This document shows, piece by piece, positions 25,852 through 34,844 of a DNA stretch of 55,537 nucleotides (the first letter of the stretch is position 1; each line of letters starts with the position of its first letter). The position numbers were made by a program, and so were the translations under genes. This DNA is from JAHFUI01 sp041485905 (GTDB lineage: Bacteria; Acidobacteriota; Vicinamibacteria; Vicinamibacterales; CAVVIG01): NCBI GenBank assembly GCA_041485905.1, contig JBGPKK010000008.1, positions 1 to 55,537 on the forward strand, written 5' to 3'. The notes below the pieces were generated by a model. It saw only the letters and a program-made list of their open reading frames with translations, was not told where the DNA came from and searched no databases.

Positions 25852-27303
25852 TTACCGTGCCACCGAAGGTGCCGGGCCGAAGACATCGTCGATGCCGAGC
25901 GGCTTGATGGCTCCCAGATTCAGTGCTCGGATCCCCGGCTCGATGACTTTCCGATCGCCGACCACGACGACGGCGACGCGCCCCGGCTGGATGTACTTCT
26001 GGGCCACCCGCTGGACGTCGGCCGCGGTGACCGCCTCGATGTTCTGCACGTACTTCGAGAAGTAGTCGTCGGGCAGCCGATAGATGAGGACTTCCTCGAG
26101 CCGGCGCGAGATGTCGCTCGTCGCTTCGAATCCGGACGGGAAGCGCAGCGACACGTAGTTCTTCGCTCGCGAAAGCTCGTCTGCCGGCACCGCCTGCAGG
26201 ATCCCGTTCAGCTCGTTGAAGAATTCCTTCAGTGCCTCCGACGTCTTGTCGGTCTGCACGCCGGCGGCCGCCGTGAACGGTCCTGCGGCCGCGCGCATGT
26301 CGAATCCAGAGCTGGCGCCGTAGGTGTACCCGTGCTTCTCGCGCAGGTTCATGTTCAGGCGCGATGAAAACGACCCGCCGAGAATCGTGTTCATGACCTG
26401 AAGCGGGAAGTAATCGGGCGTGGACCTTGGCACGCCAATCGATCCAATGCGGATTTGGGTTTGCGGCGCGCCCGGTTTGTCGACGATGTAGACCTCGCGC
26501 GTGGAGGGCGGGTTGACGGCCGGCAGCGCGATCGGCGTTGCGGCGCCGGCGGCCTTCCAGCTTCCGAAGCTGGTCTCGAGCAGCGCCATCGCGTTGTCGG
26601 GCGTGACGTCGCCGACCACGAGGAGCGCGCCGTTGTTGGGCCGGAAGCTTGCAGCGTACTGCGCGCGAAGGCCGGCCGTGGTCAACGCCTTGATGGTTTC
26701 TGCCGTGCCCGCCATCGCGGTGCCGTAGCGGTGCCTTGCACCGTACAACACCCGTGCGAACGCCTGCGGAATGATGGCCGCCGGGTCATCGCGCGCTTGC
26801 AGCAGGGCGGTGAGCCGCTGCTGGCGCAGTCGATCGAGCTCCTCTTGCGGGAACGTCGGCCGCAGCGCGACGTCGGCCATGATGGGCAGCGCGTCGGCGA
26901 GGCGCGCAACGGGAACGTGCAGGCGCACCGCCGACGCATCAAACGTGCTGCCCGCGGCGAGATCCGCGCCCAGAAAATCGACGGCGTCGGCAATCTGCAG
27001 CGCCGAACGCGACCCCGCGCCTTCTTCGAGCATCGCCGTCATGAGGTTCGTCACGCCGAACGTGCCGGCCGGATCAGCCGCGCTGCCGCTGAACACCACG
27101 AGGTTGACCTGCGCGACCGGAACTTCGTGCAGCTCCACGAGCCAGACCGGCAGCCCGTTGGAGAGCTGCCGCTTCTGGATCGAGGGCAGCTTCAGCACCG
27201 GCGGGGTGCCGGGCCGAGGTGCCTTGGTGCGATCGGGCGCTTGCGCATGGACGGCGACGCTGACGGCGAGGGCGGCGACGACGAGCACATGATGTAGACG
27301 CAT
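25852..27303 (-). CDS. M16-family peptidase-like protein, non-catalytic partner
   Basis: A 483-aa exported protein (signal peptide MRLHHVLVVAALAVSVAVHA) with two pitrilysin/insulinase-type halves: ANGLPVWLVELHE-like start (SNGLPVWLVELHEVP) and a C-terminal half with NTILGGSFSSRLNMNLREKHGYTYGA. The zinc motif HxxEH is missing; the corresponding site reads VTNLMTAMLEEGAG. The following gene product on the same strand, upstream, has the intact motif, so this is the usual heterodimer of inactive and active M16 subunits. It lies 27 bp downstream of that gene. Confidence 0.9.
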   Translation of the reverse strand: MRLHHVLVVAALAVSVAVHAQAPDRTKAPRPGTPPVLKLPSIQKRQLSNGLPVWLVELHEVPVAQVNLVVFSGSAADPAGTFGVTNLMTAMLEEGAGSRSALQIADAVDFLGADLAAGSTFDASAVRLHVPVARLADALPIMADVALRPTFPQEELDRLRQQRLTALLQARDDPAAIIPQAFARVLYGARHRYGTAMAGTAETIKALTTAGLRAQYAASFRPNNGALLVVGDVTPDNAMALLETSFGSWKAAGAATPIALPAVNPPSTREVYIVDKPGAPQTQIRIGSIGVPRSTPDYFPLQVMNTILGGSFSSRLNMNLREKHGYTYGASSGFDMRAAAGPFTAAAGVQTDKTSEALKEFFNELNGILQAVPADELSRAKNYVSLRFPSGFEATSDISRRLEEVLIYRLPDDYFSKYVQNIEAVTAADVQRVAQKYIQPGRVAVVVVGDRKVIEPGIRALNLGAIKPLGIDDVFGPAPSVAR

Positions 27304-27330
27304 GGTGGTCTCGTTTCAACGATTGTTTGT

Positions 27331-28689
27331 CTACTGTTTGGCTTCCGGGACAACCGTCAGCTCGACCCTGCGGTCCCGCGGCAGGAACGCCTCCGCGGCC
27401 GCGCGCACATCCGACGGCGAAAGCGCGCGGTACCGGCCGAGGTCCTCGTTGAACGAATCGGGGTTGCCCGTTTCGGTGTAGTACGCGTTGAGCTGATCGG
27501 CCTTCCCGCCGAATCCGCCCACTCGCTCCATCCGGTTGTAGAACGACGATTCGATCTGGTTGAGTGACCGATCCAACTCGTGCGCGGTGGGCGATTCCTG
27601 CTGCAATCTGGCGATCTCTTCGTCGACGACCTTCTGCAGTTCGTCGGCCGTGTGGCCGGGCCGCGGCGTCGCCTCGATCTGAAAATAGGACGCCAGCCGG
27701 CCGGACGACTGCTGAGCGCTGACGTTCTGCGCGATCTGCATGTCGTAGACGAGCCGCTTGTACAGCCTCGAGTTCTTGCCGCCGGCGAGGATGTCGGCGA
27801 CGACGTCGAGCGCGGCGTCGCCGGGCTCGAAGTGCCGCGGCGTGATCCACGCCAGATACAAGCGAGGCAATTGCACGCGGTCGGTGATCGTTTTCTTCTG
27901 GACGCTCGTCAGTGCCACGCCCGGAATGGTCGGGGGCTCAACGGGTGCACCCCCTTTGACGTCGCCAAACCACTTCTCGGCCAGCTTGCGCGTCGTTGCC
28001 GTGTCGAGATCGCCCGCGACCACCAGGCTGGCGTTCGCCGGCGCGTAATACTTCTTGAAGAACGCGACGACGTCCTCGTAGCTGGCCGCGGTCAGGTCCG
28101 GCATGTAGCCGATGACCGGCCAGTGATACGGATGGCCGTCCGGAAAGAGCATCTCGGTGAGCGCGATGTCGGCCATGCCGTACGGACGATTCTCGTAGCT
28201 TTGACGGCGTTCGTTCTTGACGACGTCGCGCTGCGCGTCGACGGTTTGCGGTGTCATCGTGTCGAGCAGATACCCCATGCGGTCGGATTCGAGAAACAGC
28301 GCGAGCTCGAGCGCGTTCGAAGGGACGTTGATCCAGTAGTTGGTCCTGTCTGTTTCCGTCGATCCGTTGTTGGTGCCACCGACCGCTTCCAGCAGCGTGT
28401 CGAATTCGCCGGGTTTGACGTGCCCCGATCCCATGAACATCAGGTGCTCGAACAGATGCGCGAAGCCGGTGCGGCCCATCCGCTCGCGGCCCGAGCCCAC
28501 GTGGTACCACATGTTGACGGTGACGATCGGCACGCTGTGATCCTCGTGAAGGATCACGTGCAGCCCGTTGGCCAAGTTGAACTGCGTGTACGGAACGTCG
28601 ATTTTTGTCGCCCCGCTCGGCGCCGTCGGTGACTGTGCGGCGGCGGGTGCGGCGACGACGAGCGCTATCAGGAGAGCAAGCGGCTTCAT
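27331..28689 (-). CDS. M16-family zinc peptidase, catalytic subunit
   Basis: A 452-aa protein with a signal peptide (MKPLALLIALVVAAPAAAQS). The inverted zinc motif H78-L-F-E81-H82 is present in TGFAHLFEHLMFMGS, and the downstream Glu ligand is expected in the NNGSTETDRTNYW to VKNERRQSYENRPYG region. It probably cleaves peptides in the periplasm as a heterodimer with the inactive M16 protein encoded next. Start ATG 28689, divergent from purE with a 43-bp gap. Confidence 0.93.
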   Translation of the reverse strand: MKPLALLIALVVAAPAAAQSPTAPSGATKIDVPYTQFNLANGLHVILHEDHSVPIVTVNMWYHVGSGRERMGRTGFAHLFEHLMFMGSGHVKPGEFDTLLEAVGGTNNGSTETDRTNYWINVPSNALELALFLESDRMGYLLDTMTPQTVDAQRDVVKNERRQSYENRPYGMADIALTEMLFPDGHPYHWPVIGYMPDLTAASYEDVVAFFKKYYAPANASLVVAGDLDTATTRKLAEKWFGDVKGGAPVEPPTIPGVALTSVQKKTITDRVQLPRLYLAWITPRHFEPGDAALDVVADILAGGKNSRLYKRLVYDMQIAQNVSAQQSSGRLASYFQIEATPRPGHTADELQKVVDEEIARLQQESPTAHELDRSLNQIESSFYNRMERVGGFGGKADQLNAYYTETGNPDSFNEDLGRYRALSPSDVRAAAEAFLPRDRRVELTVVPEAKQ

Positions 28690-28732
28690 GGCGCGATTTT
28701 ACTCCCCTCCGGAGTCGTGATGAAATAGGCCC

Positions 28733-29218
28733 ATGTCAGAGCCGCGTCCGCTGGTGGGGATCATCATGGGCAGTAAGTCCGACTGGGACGCGATGCGTCA
28801 GGCCGACGAGATCCTGACCAGGTTCGACGTGCCGCACGAGGCGCGCATCCTGTCCGCGCACCGGTCGCCGGCGGTGACGATCGCGTACGCGTCGGAGGCG
28901 ATTGGGCGCGGACTCGAAGTGATCATTGCCGGCGCCGGCGGCGCGGCGCATCTGGCGGGCCTGGTCGCGGCCCACACCGTGCTGCCCGTGATTGGCGTCC
29001 CGATGTCGAGCGCGCTCAACGGCCTCGATTCTCTTCTGTCGACGGTGCAGATGCCGAAAGGCGTGCCGGTGGCGACCGTGGCGATTGGCCCATCAGGTGC
29101 CGCGAATGCGGGGCTGCTGGCCGTGGCGATTCTCGCCACCGCTCGCCCGGAGCTGCGCGCGAAGCTGCAGAGCTATCGCGACGAGATGGCCGAGCAGGTC
29201 CGCCACGACTCGCTGTAA
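28733..29218 (+). CDS. purE: N5-carboxyaminoimidazole ribonucleotide mutase
   Basis: A 161-aa protein of class I PurE length. Diagnostic residues are GIIMGSKSDWD, VPHEARILSAHRSP (catalytic His), IIAGAGGAAHLAGL and PVIGVPM. It converts N5-CAIR to CAIR in purine synthesis in the cytoplasm. purK is not adjacent, so the partner ATP-grasp enzyme must be elsewhere. ATG 28733 gives MSEPRPLVGIIMG, typical of the family. Confidence 0.95.
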   Translation: MSEPRPLVGIIMGSKSDWDAMRQADEILTRFDVPHEARILSAHRSPAVTIAYASEAIGRGLEVIIAGAGGAAHLAGLVAAHTVLPVIGVPMSSALNGLDSLLSTVQMPKGVPVATVAIGPSGAANAGLLAVAILATARPELRAKLQSYRDEMAEQVRHDSL

Positions 29219-29242
29219 ACTAGTCCTACGTCAACCAGACTC

Positions 29243-29938
29243 ATGCGCTTCTTCGGCGCCGGACTCGCCTGCGCGCTCGCGTGCGCGGATCTGTCGGCTC
29301 ATCAAAACTTCGCGCAGGTGCTCGAACGGTTTCTGTCGCGGAGCGATCCGCGCCCCGCTCATTACCGGGCGCTACGCCATCTCGACGCGCGCAACCAGCA
29401 CTTCAGGGCGAGCGCGTGGATGGACGTCTGGACCGAAGCGGATGCGGCCGGCGGGTTCACATATCAGGTGGCCGCCGAAGGCGGATCGAGTTACATCCGC
29501 AAACACGTCTTTGTGGCCGCGCTGACCGCCGAGCAGAAAATGTGGCGGGACGGCGAGCCGCAGCGTGCCGACGTGAACGTCTCCAATTACCAATTTCAGG
29601 ATCACGGCGCCGCCGAAGGCCTTGCAGCGCTGGCGATTACGCCGCGCCGCAAAGACGTCCTGCTGATCGACGGCTGGGTCTTCGTCAAACAGGAAGACGG
29701 CGACCTCGTACGCATCGAAGGGCGCCTGTCGAAGAACCCGTCAATCTGGACGCGCCGCGTCGAGATCATCCGCCGCTACGAGCGCGTGGGCGGCGTGCGC
29801 GTGCCGACCGAAATCGAATCGATCGCGCAGGTCCTGATCGCGGGCCAGTCGACGTTCCGCATGACCTACGAGTACGCCACAATCAACGGTCAGCACATCG
29901 GCGATCCGAAGCCGCGCACGCAGGGCAGGCAGAACTAG
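29243..29938 (+). CDS. Exported protein of unknown function
   Basis: A 231-aa protein with a short signal peptide (MRFFGAGLACALACADLSAH). The mature part is beta-rich (GGFTYQVAAEGGSSYIRK, VLLIDGWVFVKQEDGDLVRIEGRLSKNPS split over two strands, FRMTYEYATING), reminiscent of LolA/LppX-like or outer-membrane lipoprotein-sorting folds, but I cannot assign a family. It starts 24 bp after purE. The C-terminus overlaps the convergent 57-aa membrane gene by 4 bp. Confidence 0.65.
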   Translation: MRFFGAGLACALACADLSAHQNFAQVLERFLSRSDPRPAHYRALRHLDARNQHFRASAWMDVWTEADAAGGFTYQVAAEGGSSYIRKHVFVAALTAEQKMWRDGEPQRADVNVSNYQFQDHGAAEGLAALAITPRRKDVLLIDGWVFVKQEDGDLVRIEGRLSKNPSIWTRRVEIIRRYERVGGVRVPTEIESIAQVLIAGQSTFRMTYEYATINGQHIGDPKPRTQGRQN

Positions 29939-30108
29939 CCGTCCCTGTCCATCATCCTCAGCGCGATCGCGAACAGCAGAAAGCCTACCGCGCCGCGCCA
30001 GTAGCCGACCGGCGGAAGCAGGAATGCCCCGCCCCTGAACGCGAGTGCGGCCCCCACACCAAACGCGGCGGCAGCGAGCACAATCAACAGCCAGCACAAG
30101 CTTCGCAT
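29935..30108 (-). CDS. 57-aa two-helix membrane protein, possibly leaderless
   Basis: A short gene with a convincing protein: helix 1 is LCWLLIVLAAAAFGVGAALA, then FRGGAFLLPPVGYWRG, then helix 2 VGFLLFAIALRMM and a charged tail MDRDG. It has no Shine-Dalgarno sequence. A perfect -10 box TATAAT (minus strand, 30117-30122) ends 8 nt before the ATG, so a transcript would begin at or within a base or two of the start codon. No clear -35 is seen. No family was recognised. Confidence 0.55.
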   Translation of the reverse strand: MRSLCWLLIVLAAAAFGVGAALAFRGGAFLLPPVGYWRGAVGFLLFAIALRMMDRDG

Positions 30109-30198
30109 GGGCGGGGATTATATCTGCTGCGCGTCCTGCGGCCGGATGCTATTCTGCAGAAGCGCATCGATTGTCGGCGCACATGAGGGAGATATCTG

Positions 30199-30618
30199 AT
30201 GAATTCGCGTAGAGCCGTGGTCGTTGTCGGAGTGATGGGATTGGCGGCATCGTTGTTTGCTCAAGGGCCGCGCCGCGACGGTAAATGGGAAGTCAAGATA
30301 GAGATGCAGATGCCGGGCATGACCATGCCGGCTCAGACGGTGACGCAGTGCGTCACCAAAGAAGAAGCCGCCGATCCCCTGAAGGCGATGCCTCAGGGCG
30401 GGCGGGGCGCGAATGCGAGCGACTGCAAGGTGAGCGATTACAAAGTCGACGGCAATAAGGTGACCTGGTCGATGACGTGCGAAAAGGACGGCATGACCGG
30501 TTCGGGAGAGCTCGTGTACGCCGGCGAGACCTACACCGGCAGCATGAAAGTAGACACCCGGGGTCAGGCGATGACGATGAAGTACTCCGGCAAGCGTCTG
30601 GGCGACTGCACGAAGTAG
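30199..30618 (+). CDS. DUF3617 family exported protein
   Basis: A 139-aa protein with a signal peptide (residues 1-21, ending SLFAQ). The pattern GKWEVKIEMQMPGM, then QCVTKEE, DCKVSDYKVDGN, WSMTCEK and SGELVYAGETYTGSM is characteristic of DUF3617, with Cys residues in QCVT, DCKV, TCEK and DCTK that could form two disulfides. The family is secreted and uncharacterised. It is a single gene, convergent with the M20 hydrolase 8 bp downstream. Confidence 0.88.
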   Translation: MNSRRAVVVVGVMGLAASLFAQGPRRDGKWEVKIEMQMPGMTMPAQTVTQCVTKEEAADPLKAMPQGGRGANASDCKVSDYKVDGNKVTWSMTCEKDGMTGSGELVYAGETYTGSMKVDTRGQAMTMKYSGKRLGDCTK

Positions 30619-30626
30619 CTCACGCT

Positions 30627-31877
30627 TTACCCGCGTCGGCCGACGTGGGCCACCGTCTTGTCGACCAGTCGCAGATACGCCTGGATGGTTGTTTCGAGGT
30701 GGGGTGTGGGCGTGTCCTCTTCCTTGCAGTGCGACAGGCCATTCGAGGAATACGCGAACATCATGACGACCGGCATGTGCGGAACCATCTCCGCCGCGTC
30801 GTGCAGCGGCCCGGAGGGCAGGGTTGGCGCGTCGCCGGTTTCCTCGCGAACGGCTTCCTCGCACAAACGGATGAGATCGGGATCGAAGGGTCGCGGGTTG
30901 ATTCGCCACAGCGGTTTCCATTCGACGGCGACGTTGTTCTCCCTGGCCGAGCGCCCGGACGCGTCGCGCGCGTCGCCGAGCATCGCCGCAAGCACGTCGG
31001 CGTCCAGCGCGCGCTGATCGAGCGAGATTTCGCACACGCCCGGCACAGCTGTCACAATCTTCGGTTCGACGTTCACGACACCCACGGTGCACACAACGCC
31101 CGCGCCGGGCTTCGAGTGCCTGAGCGCGATCTCGCGGCAGGCGAGCGCGGTCTGAGCGGCGGCCAGGAATGCGTCGCGCCGCATCGGAATCGGCGTCGAT
31201 CCTGAGTGCGCGGCCTGACCGATGAAGCGGATCATGTGGCGCTCGACGCCGAAGGTGCCCAGCACGACGCCGGTCGGCTTCTGCATCGATTCGAGAACCG
31301 GTCCCTGCTCGATGTGCAGCTCGAGGTACGCCCGCGCGTCGATCGCTTTCAGCTCGCGATGGGCGTTCGACATCGTGTCGATCGCCACGCCGTTCTCCGC
31401 GAGGGCATCGACGAGGCGCGTCCCCTGGCGGTCCTTCAACTCTCTGATCTCGTCGACCTTCAGACTTCCGGCCGCGGCCGATGATCCCAGCAGACTGCGG
31501 CCGAACCGCGCCCCTTCCTCGTCGGCCCAGTCGACGAGCCTCATCGTCACCGGCGGCGTGCCGGCGGCGGCCTGGATGCGGAGCGCTTCGAGCGCCGCGG
31601 CGACGCCCAGACACCCATCGAGCCACCCGCCGTTGGGCACCGAGTCGAGATGGCTGCCGACGATCACCGTTCGCGCGGAGGTACCGGGCAGCGTCACCCA
31701 GTTGTTTCCCGCCGAATCGGTGACGATGTCCAAACCGATCTCGTCGATCTTGCCTTTGAACCACGCGCGTGCGTCGCGCCAGACGGGTCCCCACGCCAGG
31801 CGCTGCGCACCGTCGCCAGTGGACGTGCGAGCCGACAACTCGCGAAGATCGGCGATCACTCGTTGTGCGTGTGTCAT
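30627..31877 (-). CDS. M20-family amidohydrolase (allantoate / N-carbamoyl-amino-acid hydrolase type)
   Basis: A 416-aa cytoplasmic dinuclear-zinc hydrolase. Metal-ligand motifs are GSHLDSVPNGGWLDG, DWADEEGARFG and SGPLHDAAEM; the C-terminal NGLSHCKEEDT is typical of the HyuC/AllC subgroup. The family hydrolyses N-carbamoyl amino acids, ureidoglycine or allantoate. No other pyrimidine- or purine-degradation gene is near, so the exact substrate is open. It is divergent from the phosphoesterase gene. Confidence 0.9.
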   Translation of the reverse strand: MTHAQRVIADLRELSARTSTGDGAQRLAWGPVWRDARAWFKGKIDEIGLDIVTDSAGNNWVTLPGTSARTVIVGSHLDSVPNGGWLDGCLGVAAALEALRIQAAAGTPPVTMRLVDWADEEGARFGRSLLGSSAAAGSLKVDEIRELKDRQGTRLVDALAENGVAIDTMSNAHRELKAIDARAYLELHIEQGPVLESMQKPTGVVLGTFGVERHMIRFIGQAAHSGSTPIPMRRDAFLAAAQTALACREIALRHSKPGAGVVCTVGVVNVEPKIVTAVPGVCEISLDQRALDADVLAAMLGDARDASGRSARENNVAVEWKPLWRINPRPFDPDLIRLCEEAVREETGDAPTLPSGPLHDAAEMVPHMPVVMMFAYSSNGLSHCKEEDTPTPHLETTIQAYLRLVDKTVAHVGRRG

Positions 31878-31946
31878 GACTGTGGTCCCGTCCCGACTTC
31901 ACCCGGACTGCGGAGTGCTGGACTAGGGAGATGCTAACATCCGCAC

Positions 31947-33116
31947 ATGCGAAGGCTCACGACCTGGTGGGTTGCCGGGCTTCTTGCCGGTCTGGCCGCG
32001 ACCGGGTCGGCCCAGCAGCCGATTCTGACCGAGCTTGTGCGTCCCCGGTCGATTCAGCCGCCGGATGCTCCACTGCCTTCAGAAGCCGACTCGGCGCGCG
32101 TGACGCGCTTCTCGTTCATCGCCTACGGCGACACGCGCAGTCAGGTTGACGGGCTGTCGCTGCAGCCCGACCACGGCCGCGTCGTCGACGCGGTGCTCGC
32201 CAGGATCGCGTCGCTCGCTTCGACCCCGTTCGCCGTGCGGTTCGTCGTGCATTCGGGTGACGCCGTGGCGCGCGGCGTCGACGGCGCGCAATGGAATGTC
32301 AGTTTCTCCCCGCTCGTCGAGAAGCTCACCCGCGCCGGCAACGTGCCGTACTTCTTCGCCGCCGGCAACCACGATGTGGCATTGCCGCCGGTCGAGGCGA
32401 CGCGCGCGCTGGGATTGCACAACCTGCTGGCCGCGATGTCCAGGCTGATGCCGGCCGAGGGATCGCCACGGCGCCTGAACGGCTATCCGACATACGCGTT
32501 CGGCTACGGCAACCTCCTTGCGATCGTGATCGACTCGAACATTGCGGCCGATCAGCTGCAGCTCGCGTGGGTGACCGATCAGCTCGAGCACCTCGATCGC
32601 TCGCGGTATCGCCACGTCATCGCGGTCTTTCATCACCCGGTATTCTCGTCGGGACCGCACGGGGGAAGCTCGGGTCCGTCCGGATCCGACGTTGACAGTG
32701 CCGAGCCGCCGACCGCGGCGATGCGGGAGCTGTACTTGCCGCTGTTCCGGAAGCACCGTGTGCGAATGACCCTCAGTGGCCACGATCATCTCCTTGATCA
32801 CTGGGTCGAACGCTACACGGTGGCCGGCACGAGCTACCGGCGAGACGACGTGGTGTCGGGCGGCGGCGGAGCGCCGATCTATACGTACGGCGGCGAGCCA
32901 TCGGTGCAGCGATACCTGGCCGCCGGCGCGGCGGAAAACGTTCGCCTCGAACACATCATGAAGCCGGGAATCACCGCCGCCGAGAACCCGCATCATTTCG
33001 TGGTGGTGCAGGTCGACGGCGATCGATTGTCGCTGGACGTCGTGGGAACGGCGGCGACCCCATTCACGCCATACAACGGCGGCTCGCACGTCGATCTGGA
33101 CGATGCGGCACGCTGA
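31947..33116 (+). CDS. Exported calcineurin-like metallophosphoesterase
   Basis: A 389-aa protein with a signal peptide (residues 1-24). The five metal-binding blocks are visible in order: AYGDTR, HSGDAVARG, AAGNHDVA, VFHHPVF and LSGHDHLLDH. So it is an intact dinuclear metallophosphoesterase acting outside the cytoplasm. Substrate unknown; relatives act on purple-acid-phosphatase-like or nucleotide substrates. The kinase-like fragment starts 12 bp after its stop. Confidence 0.9.
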   Translation: MRRLTTWWVAGLLAGLAATGSAQQPILTELVRPRSIQPPDAPLPSEADSARVTRFSFIAYGDTRSQVDGLSLQPDHGRVVDAVLARIASLASTPFAVRFVVHSGDAVARGVDGAQWNVSFSPLVEKLTRAGNVPYFFAAGNHDVALPPVEATRALGLHNLLAAMSRLMPAEGSPRRLNGYPTYAFGYGNLLAIVIDSNIAADQLQLAWVTDQLEHLDRSRYRHVIAVFHHPVFSSGPHGGSSGPSGSDVDSAEPPTAAMRELYLPLFRKHRVRMTLSGHDHLLDHWVERYTVAGTSYRRDDVVSGGGGAPIYTYGGEPSVQRYLAAGAAENVRLEHIMKPGITAAENPHHFVVVQVDGDRLSLDVVGTAATPFTPYNGGSHVDLDDAAR

Positions 33117-33128
33117 TCGCTACGTGAC

Positions 33129-33377
33129 ATGACAGGCAGACAGATCGGTCCCTACCAGGTTCTTGAACAACTTGGCGCCGGCGGCATGGGAGAGGTCTGT
33201 CGTGCGCGGGACACACGCCTGGGACGCGACGTGGCCGTCGAGGTGCTCCCCGCCGCGTACGCGTCGGATGCCGACCGTCTGCGTCGTTTCCAGGAGGAGG
33301 CCCGGGCGGCCTCGGTCAACCTCCCGAACAACATCCTGCGCGACATGAACGACATTCTCGCGCTCCAGAGCGCCTAA
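33129..33377 (+). pseudogene. Truncated N-terminal lobe of a Pkn-type Ser/Thr protein kinase
   Basis: 82 codons. Residues 1-60 match the kinase N-lobe: IGPYQVLEQLGAGGMGEV (glycine loop), then ARDTRLGRDVAVEVLP, where the invariant Lys of VAVK is replaced by Glu, then RFQEEARAAS. From about residue 62 (NLPNNILRDMNDILALQSA) the match decays and the frame stops in a TAA provided by the repeat element at 33371-33395. The catalytic C-lobe is missing, so it cannot phosphorylate. It is a remnant rather than a gene. Confidence 0.8.
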
Positions 33378-33395
33378 AGGCGGACACTACGTACG
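33371..33395 (+). repeat. Palindromic element CGCC-TAAA-GGCG plus CGGACACTAC tail
   Basis: Short palindrome CGCC (33371-33374), TAAA, GGCG (33379-33382), continuing as GACACTACGTACG. A 14-bp stretch AAGGCGGACACTAC (33377-33390) reappears in opposite orientation at about 36645-36658. The element supplies the stop codon of the kinase fragment (TAA 33375-33377) and, on the other strand, of the MFS gene (33387-33389). Confidence 0.75.
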
Positions 33396-34694
33396 CAAAC
33401 GCGCCGGTTCGGCGATGCGGCGCTCCGGGTCGATCGCGAGCCATGCGACCGCGCCGGCCGTGTAGACGATGGCGGTGATGTGGAACGGTAGCGTCCACGA
33501 GTGCAACCGATCCACCGCCCAGCCAACCACCAGGGGACAGATCAGGCCTCCGAGATTTCCACACGTGTTCATCAGGCCGGTGACGACGCCCGCATGCGCG
33601 GCGGCGATGTCGAGGGGTGCGGCCCAGCAGGCGCTGAGCGCCAGGTCGGCTGAGCCGAGCGCAAGCGCGAGCAGCACCGCCTTCGCGGTGGCCTGGGGCG
33701 CCAGGGTCGATCCAAAAATCAACGCCGCCGTCGTCACAAACGCCGCGAAGCCGAGGCCGCAGCGGGCCACGCGGAGCCCGTGATCGCGCGCAAGACGATC
33801 GGTCAGCCATCCGCCTGTCACGTTCGCGATGCCGGCGAGCAGAAATGGAAGCGCGGCGAACAAACCGCCGCGGAGCGCCGAGAACCCGAGCTCGCTGATG
33901 AGATACGTGGGCAGCCACGTGAAATAGAAATAGAGACCGTAGCCGTAGGCCGCATACATCGCGCAGATCGCCCAGATACTGCGGTTGGCGAGCAACTGGT
34001 CCCACGGCGTGGCGGACAGGTGGGATCTCGACGCCGCGCCGTCCTGCTCGATCCACGCGAGCTCTTCGGCATTGACACCCGGGTGCTCGGACGGTCGATC
34101 GCGATACCACGCCGCCCACGCCGCGGTCCACACGAGCCCAATCGCGCCGAACGCCACGAAGCTCGCGCGCCACCCCAGGCGGGCAATCATCCCGAGCGCG
34201 ATGGGCGCCGACAGCATCCCGCCCAGGCGCGATCCAAGGAACATCACCCCGCTGGCTTTGCCACGTTCGCGAACAGGGAACCAGTGCGCGAAGCTGCGCA
34301 TGATGTTCGGAAATGCACCTGCCTCGCCGGCGCCGAAGAGAAAGCGGATGGTGACGAGCGACGAAAGTCCTTGCGCGGCGGCGGTCAGCATCGTGAAGCC
34401 GGACCACCACAGCACGATGCGCGTCAGCACGCGGCGCGGTCCGCGCCTGTCGCCGAGCCAGCCAGATGGAATCTCGAACAGCGAATACGCGAGCGTAAAG
34501 GCGCTGAAGGCGACGCTCATCTGCAGAAACGTGATGTGCAGGTCGTTCATGATGAACGGCGCCGCCGCGGCAATGCAGACGCGATCGAGATACGTGATGA
34601 CCGTCAACAGGAAGGTGAGTGCGAGAACGCGGCCGCGAATGCGGGAAGGGCGCGCCATCGAGTAATCAGGCGGACCCATCATGCCACGAACCAT
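33387..34694 (-). CDS. MFS transporter, anion:cation symporter (ACS) type
   Basis: A 435-aa twelve-helix transporter. TM1 has the ACS-type signature VITYLDRVCIAAAAPFI, the TM2-3 loop has GWLGDRRGPRRVL, and FLFGAGEAGAFPNIMRSFAHWFP fits hexuronate/tricarboxylate-type carriers. Shorter starts at 34679 and 34658 are equally possible, as no ribosome-binding site is clear. Its last two codons and stop lie in the repeat element at 33371-33395. A second ACS-type carrier at 35165 is oriented away from it. Confidence 0.88.
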   Translation of the reverse strand: MVRGMMGPPDYSMARPSRIRGRVLALTFLLTVITYLDRVCIAAAAPFIMNDLHITFLQMSVAFSAFTLAYSLFEIPSGWLGDRRGPRRVLTRIVLWWSGFTMLTAAAQGLSSLVTIRFLFGAGEAGAFPNIMRSFAHWFPVRERGKASGVMFLGSRLGGMLSAPIALGMIARLGWRASFVAFGAIGLVWTAAWAAWYRDRPSEHPGVNAEELAWIEQDGAASRSHLSATPWDQLLANRSIWAICAMYAAYGYGLYFYFTWLPTYLISELGFSALRGGLFAALPFLLAGIANVTGGWLTDRLARDHGLRVARCGLGFAAFVTTAALIFGSTLAPQATAKAVLLALALGSADLALSACWAAPLDIAAAHAGVVTGLMNTCGNLGGLICPLVVGWAVDRLHSWTLPFHITAIVYTAGAVAWLAIDPERRIAEPARLRT

Positions 34695-34737
34695 TGCATT
34701 TTCCCGTCGACGATGGCATCGTCGTCAACGAGCTGAG

Positions 34738-34816
34738 TCAACACAAAGGACACCAAGGACACTAAGGTGCAAACCTAAGGTATCTTCCTTTGTGTCCGTT
34801 GTGTCCTCTGTGTTGA
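34738..34816. repeat. Inverted array of GTGTCC/GGACAC repeats
   Basis: TCAACACAAAGGACACCAAGG on the left is mirrored by CCTTTGTGTCCGTTGTGTCC and GTGTTGA on the right (terminal arms TCAACAC 34738-34744 and GTGTTGA 34810-34816). The array lies in the gap between the divergent MFS and Uma2 genes. The fragment CACGAAGCCACGAAGG around 40472-40487 is of a similar style. Confidence 0.75.
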
Positions 34817-34844
34817 ACGTCGTTACATAAGGAGTGACGCGGAC

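Noticed and set aside
33129..33377. Functional small kinase-like regulator
   Set aside because: The invariant Lys is changed to Glu and the sequence decays before ending inside a repeat element.
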